From NCBI RefSeq assembly GCF_035582795.1, contig NC_134373.1, forward strand, positions 14,530,001 through 14,594,000: a stretch of DNA of 64,000 nucleotides, in the 5' to 3' direction. Source of the DNA: Mycteria americana (lineage: Eukaryota > Chordata > Aves > Ciconiiformes > Ciconiidae). Made by a program: the position numbers and the translations under genes. This document shows positions 61,784 through 64,000 of the stretch, piece by piece. A model generated the notes under the pieces. That model was not told the DNA's origin. It saw nothing but the letters and a program-made list of their open reading frames with translations, and did not search any database. Positions within the stretch are counted from its first letter, which is position 1; each line of letters opens with the position of its first letter.

Positions 61784-62520
61784 TTATGTGTGTATTAGCC
61801 ATAATGGCCATGACATATTAGCATTATTAATCTGGGAACAGTGAGTCAGGGGAAGGAAAAGGGGGCTTCTAACTTTAGAAGGAGTGTTTTGTTCTGAAAT
61901 AACTGAATAGGGCCGTGAAATGTCATGGTGCAAGTCCTCTTCCCAAGGAGTTTTATGGCAAGTTTGCCATTTGCAGATCATTCTTAAACCTGTGGAAAGG
62001 GCCCTCAGTGTGTCCTGGTGCTCCTTCTTCCCAATCTCAATGGGGACTCATTCAGAAATTAATTCATCCAAAAGTTGTACAAACTCCTGCGTGAAATTTC
62101 ATTTATTCCACAGCTTTTCCACTTTATTGTAAACCTCTTGGACTCATTTGTCTCTGTGAGTTAGGGATGCAGCACAAAGAGGCAGCATGGGCCCAACTAA
62201 GCTCACCTACTTGTGCTCCATTACAGGGGCAACTTGTGCTTTCATCACACTAGTGGTGAAGTTCAACACTGGGAATTTGTGTTTGGAAGATCAGCCTCTC
62301 CTTTGAGCAGGACATTCCAGATCTTGCCCACAGCAGCAGACAGGTTTTTTTGTGGATCTGTATAACAGTATCTTCTGTTCCAGTAAATGAGCTGAAAAGC
62401 ACCCATGAAAGTTTCCCTAGTAAGCTGTACTTCATGGTCTCCTTCCTGAAACCCTGCACTTAACACCAAAGATATCTGGGTAGCCAGTGTCTGCACCAAA
62501 ACTAAAGAATGTTAGTTAGA
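61784..62520 (-). pseudogene. Unidentified decayed coding-like sequence
   Basis: On the minus strand two stretches look protein-like. 62499-62263 reads LVQTLATQISLVLSAGF, then TRETFMGAFQLIYWNRR and DPQKNLSAAVGKIW. Around 62120-61800 a frame with in-frame stops gives VEKLWNK, NFTQEFVQLLDELISE and KEHQDTLRALSTGL. Stops and no splice logic suggest a dead retrocopy or repeat-derived ORF in a DYTN intron. I do not recognise the parent. Confidence 0.35.
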
Positions 62521-62529
62521 CTGCTCTTG

Positions 62530-63735
62530 CAGTCACCCTTTGTCTGGGGGAACATCAAACTGTAGCCACTTCATTGCTCTCTTTCTGAAAACCTATTGCT
62601 AACACTGTGAGAAACTATATCTGGATGCTTAGTATCTGCATTAAAAATAACAGATAGATGTTCATTCCTCCAAATATTCTTCCTCATCCTCCATCTGTGA
62701 GAAAGTAGGAGAATCAAATGGCAAATGATCTCCTCATGTAGAGATTTCTAATAGAGACATTAAAATCAGTGTGAATGGAGAGTGAATGGGAGTGTGTGGA
62801 TATGGAAGCACCAGAAGGAAGGGCAGGAGGGATATAACAAGGCAGGAGAGGATGCAACCTAGATTAGGTGGTCAGCAAGATCACAGCACTTCCACACACA
62901 GCTTCTCAGGACAACCAAATCAGGAAAACAAAAGGTAGCCTGAAACAAAGGACAAACTGCCATTTGAAGATGCCTTTACAACAGATGATGTGAAGGTAAA
63001 GAACAAGACCTATACCTATGAGACACCCAAATAAGGAGACAAAAGATCACAATCAGTGCCAGCTCCTAAAGGAGCTAAAGGCACATCCAAAAACCAGCAC
63101 ATGGTCACACTAAGAGGAACCCAGGAGGCTTAAAGAGAACTGGCATCTCTTGTCCTCCATGTCACTGTAAGTCATCATGACCATACCATGTGTATACATA
63201 CACCTTGGTGTGTGAATGCTGGAAAAACTACTTGGACACATGTATGTTAGTGCTTGTGAGTGAGTATGAGTGAGTGAAATCAGTTTTGTTTTAAAATGAA
63301 GTCCCCTTCCTCTCCTATACTGTCTGACATTGAGCTTTCCCACATTGTTGCTGCAATATTGCAACTGGATCACTGAACTTATGTTTCCTTTATGAAGCCC
63401 TACTCTAACACTAACCCTGTAAATTTTACTTTCATGGCCAAAATCTATACCAAACTTAAAAAGATAAGCTACTCATTATGACAGATACCGTTTTTATATC
63501 CTTTGTGTGGGACATAAAAGAATCAGTAGTAAGCCACTTCACCCATACCTTCCACTCTTAGCAGATGCTGTCCTTGGCTGGGTAAGTTTTCACATTGTCT
63601 TTATCAGGTAGTGGGCTTCTGAGTGGGGGTTTGAAATATAAACACTGTTTTTCCTTACCGTGCTGACACCTTGTGGTAATGTTATTACCATGTTGAGAAA
63701 TGACTAGGAGGCACGCTGTATCAGGTATATCATGC
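62530..63735. other. DYTN intron / downstream sequence
   Basis: No further DYTN exon (expected to continue after HCVQ in phase 0) was found. A GTGAGTGAGTATGAGTGAGT-like simple stretch lies near 63255. Confidence 0.5.
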
Positions 63736-63739
63736 TGTA

Positions 63740-64000
63740 ATCGGGTATATCAACCAGAAAAGGAAAGCTAAAGAAAGCGTACCTCCACTAATGAACAAGA
63801 ATGGTGACCTAGTATCAACAGACAAGGAGAAGGCTGAGGTACTCAACAAATTTTTTGCTTCAGTCTTCTCTGGCAACCACTCTCCTCACCCCTCCCAAGT
63901 CAATGGACAACATGTTGGGGATCAGGGGGGTAAAGCCCCTCCCACTGTAAGGGAAGATCAGGTTTGTGACCACCTGAGAAACCTGAACATATATAAGTCG
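63740..64000 (+). mobile_element. CR1 LINE ORF2 fragment (runs off window)
   Basis: An open frame of about 87 codons to the window end reads GYINQKRKAKESVPPLMNKN, then GDLVSTDKEKAEVLNKFFAS and VFSGNHSPHP. This is the linker between endonuclease and reverse transcriptase in CR1 ORF2 (typical birds: PLLNETG-LVT-D-EKAE-LN-FFASVF). No stop is present, so the copy is not very old. Confidence 0.88.

Noticed and set aside
1-64000. tRNA, rRNA, CRISPR array, operons or bacterial-type promoters
   Set aside because: Nothing with the required structure was seen; all evidence is for animal nuclear DNA with spliced genes.

Overview
The window is animal nuclear DNA and most likely from a bird. It carries spliced genes with GT-AG introns, a CpG-island promoter and LINEs of the CR1 family, including the typical 3' end in which an ATTCTATG-type octamer is repeated. 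Four neighbouring protein genes can be rebuilt exon by exon. Their order and orientation match human 2q33.3 as I remember it (CPO, FASTKD2, MDH1B, DYTN), read in reverse.

Layout. Positions 1-12.75 kb hold carboxypeptidase O (CPO) on the minus strand: ten coding exons including the signal peptide and a full activation prodomain, with the final exon(s) beyond the left edge. Positions 12.85-25.1 kb are an intergenic stretch with ancient repeats and one long G tract. Positions 25.1-37.9 kb hold FASTKD2 on the minus strand, a mitochondrial RNA-binding FASTK-family protein, complete at 679 codons with a 5' leader rich in small upstream ORFs. Positions 37.4-38.3 kb are a GC-rich bidirectional promoter shared with MDH1B. 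Positions 38.0-46.95 kb hold MDH1B on the plus strand: ten exons, about 492 residues, a malate-dehydrogenase-like protein that lacks the catalytic residues and has a glutaredoxin-like N-terminus. Positions 47-52 kb are intergenic and contain two adjacent RFX X-box-like sites and a possible non-coding first exon. From about 52.0 kb to at least 61.7 kb lies dystrotelin (DYTN) on the plus strand, eight exons through the ZZ zinc finger, with the C-terminal exons beyond the right edge. A CR1 3' end sits in a DYTN intron, and the last 260 bases are an open piece of CR1 ORF2.

The four genes do not form a pathway. FASTKD2 and MDH1B share a promoter; the others are neighbours by old synteny. The observations most worth checking are the catalytically dead MDH1B with its glutaredoxin-like domain, the missing ATG at the expected DYTN start, three short uORFs in front of FASTKD2, the intact prodomain of CPO, and the X-box-like sites. 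Exon boundaries were read by eye from splice signals, reading phase and remembered homologues; none was tested against transcripts.
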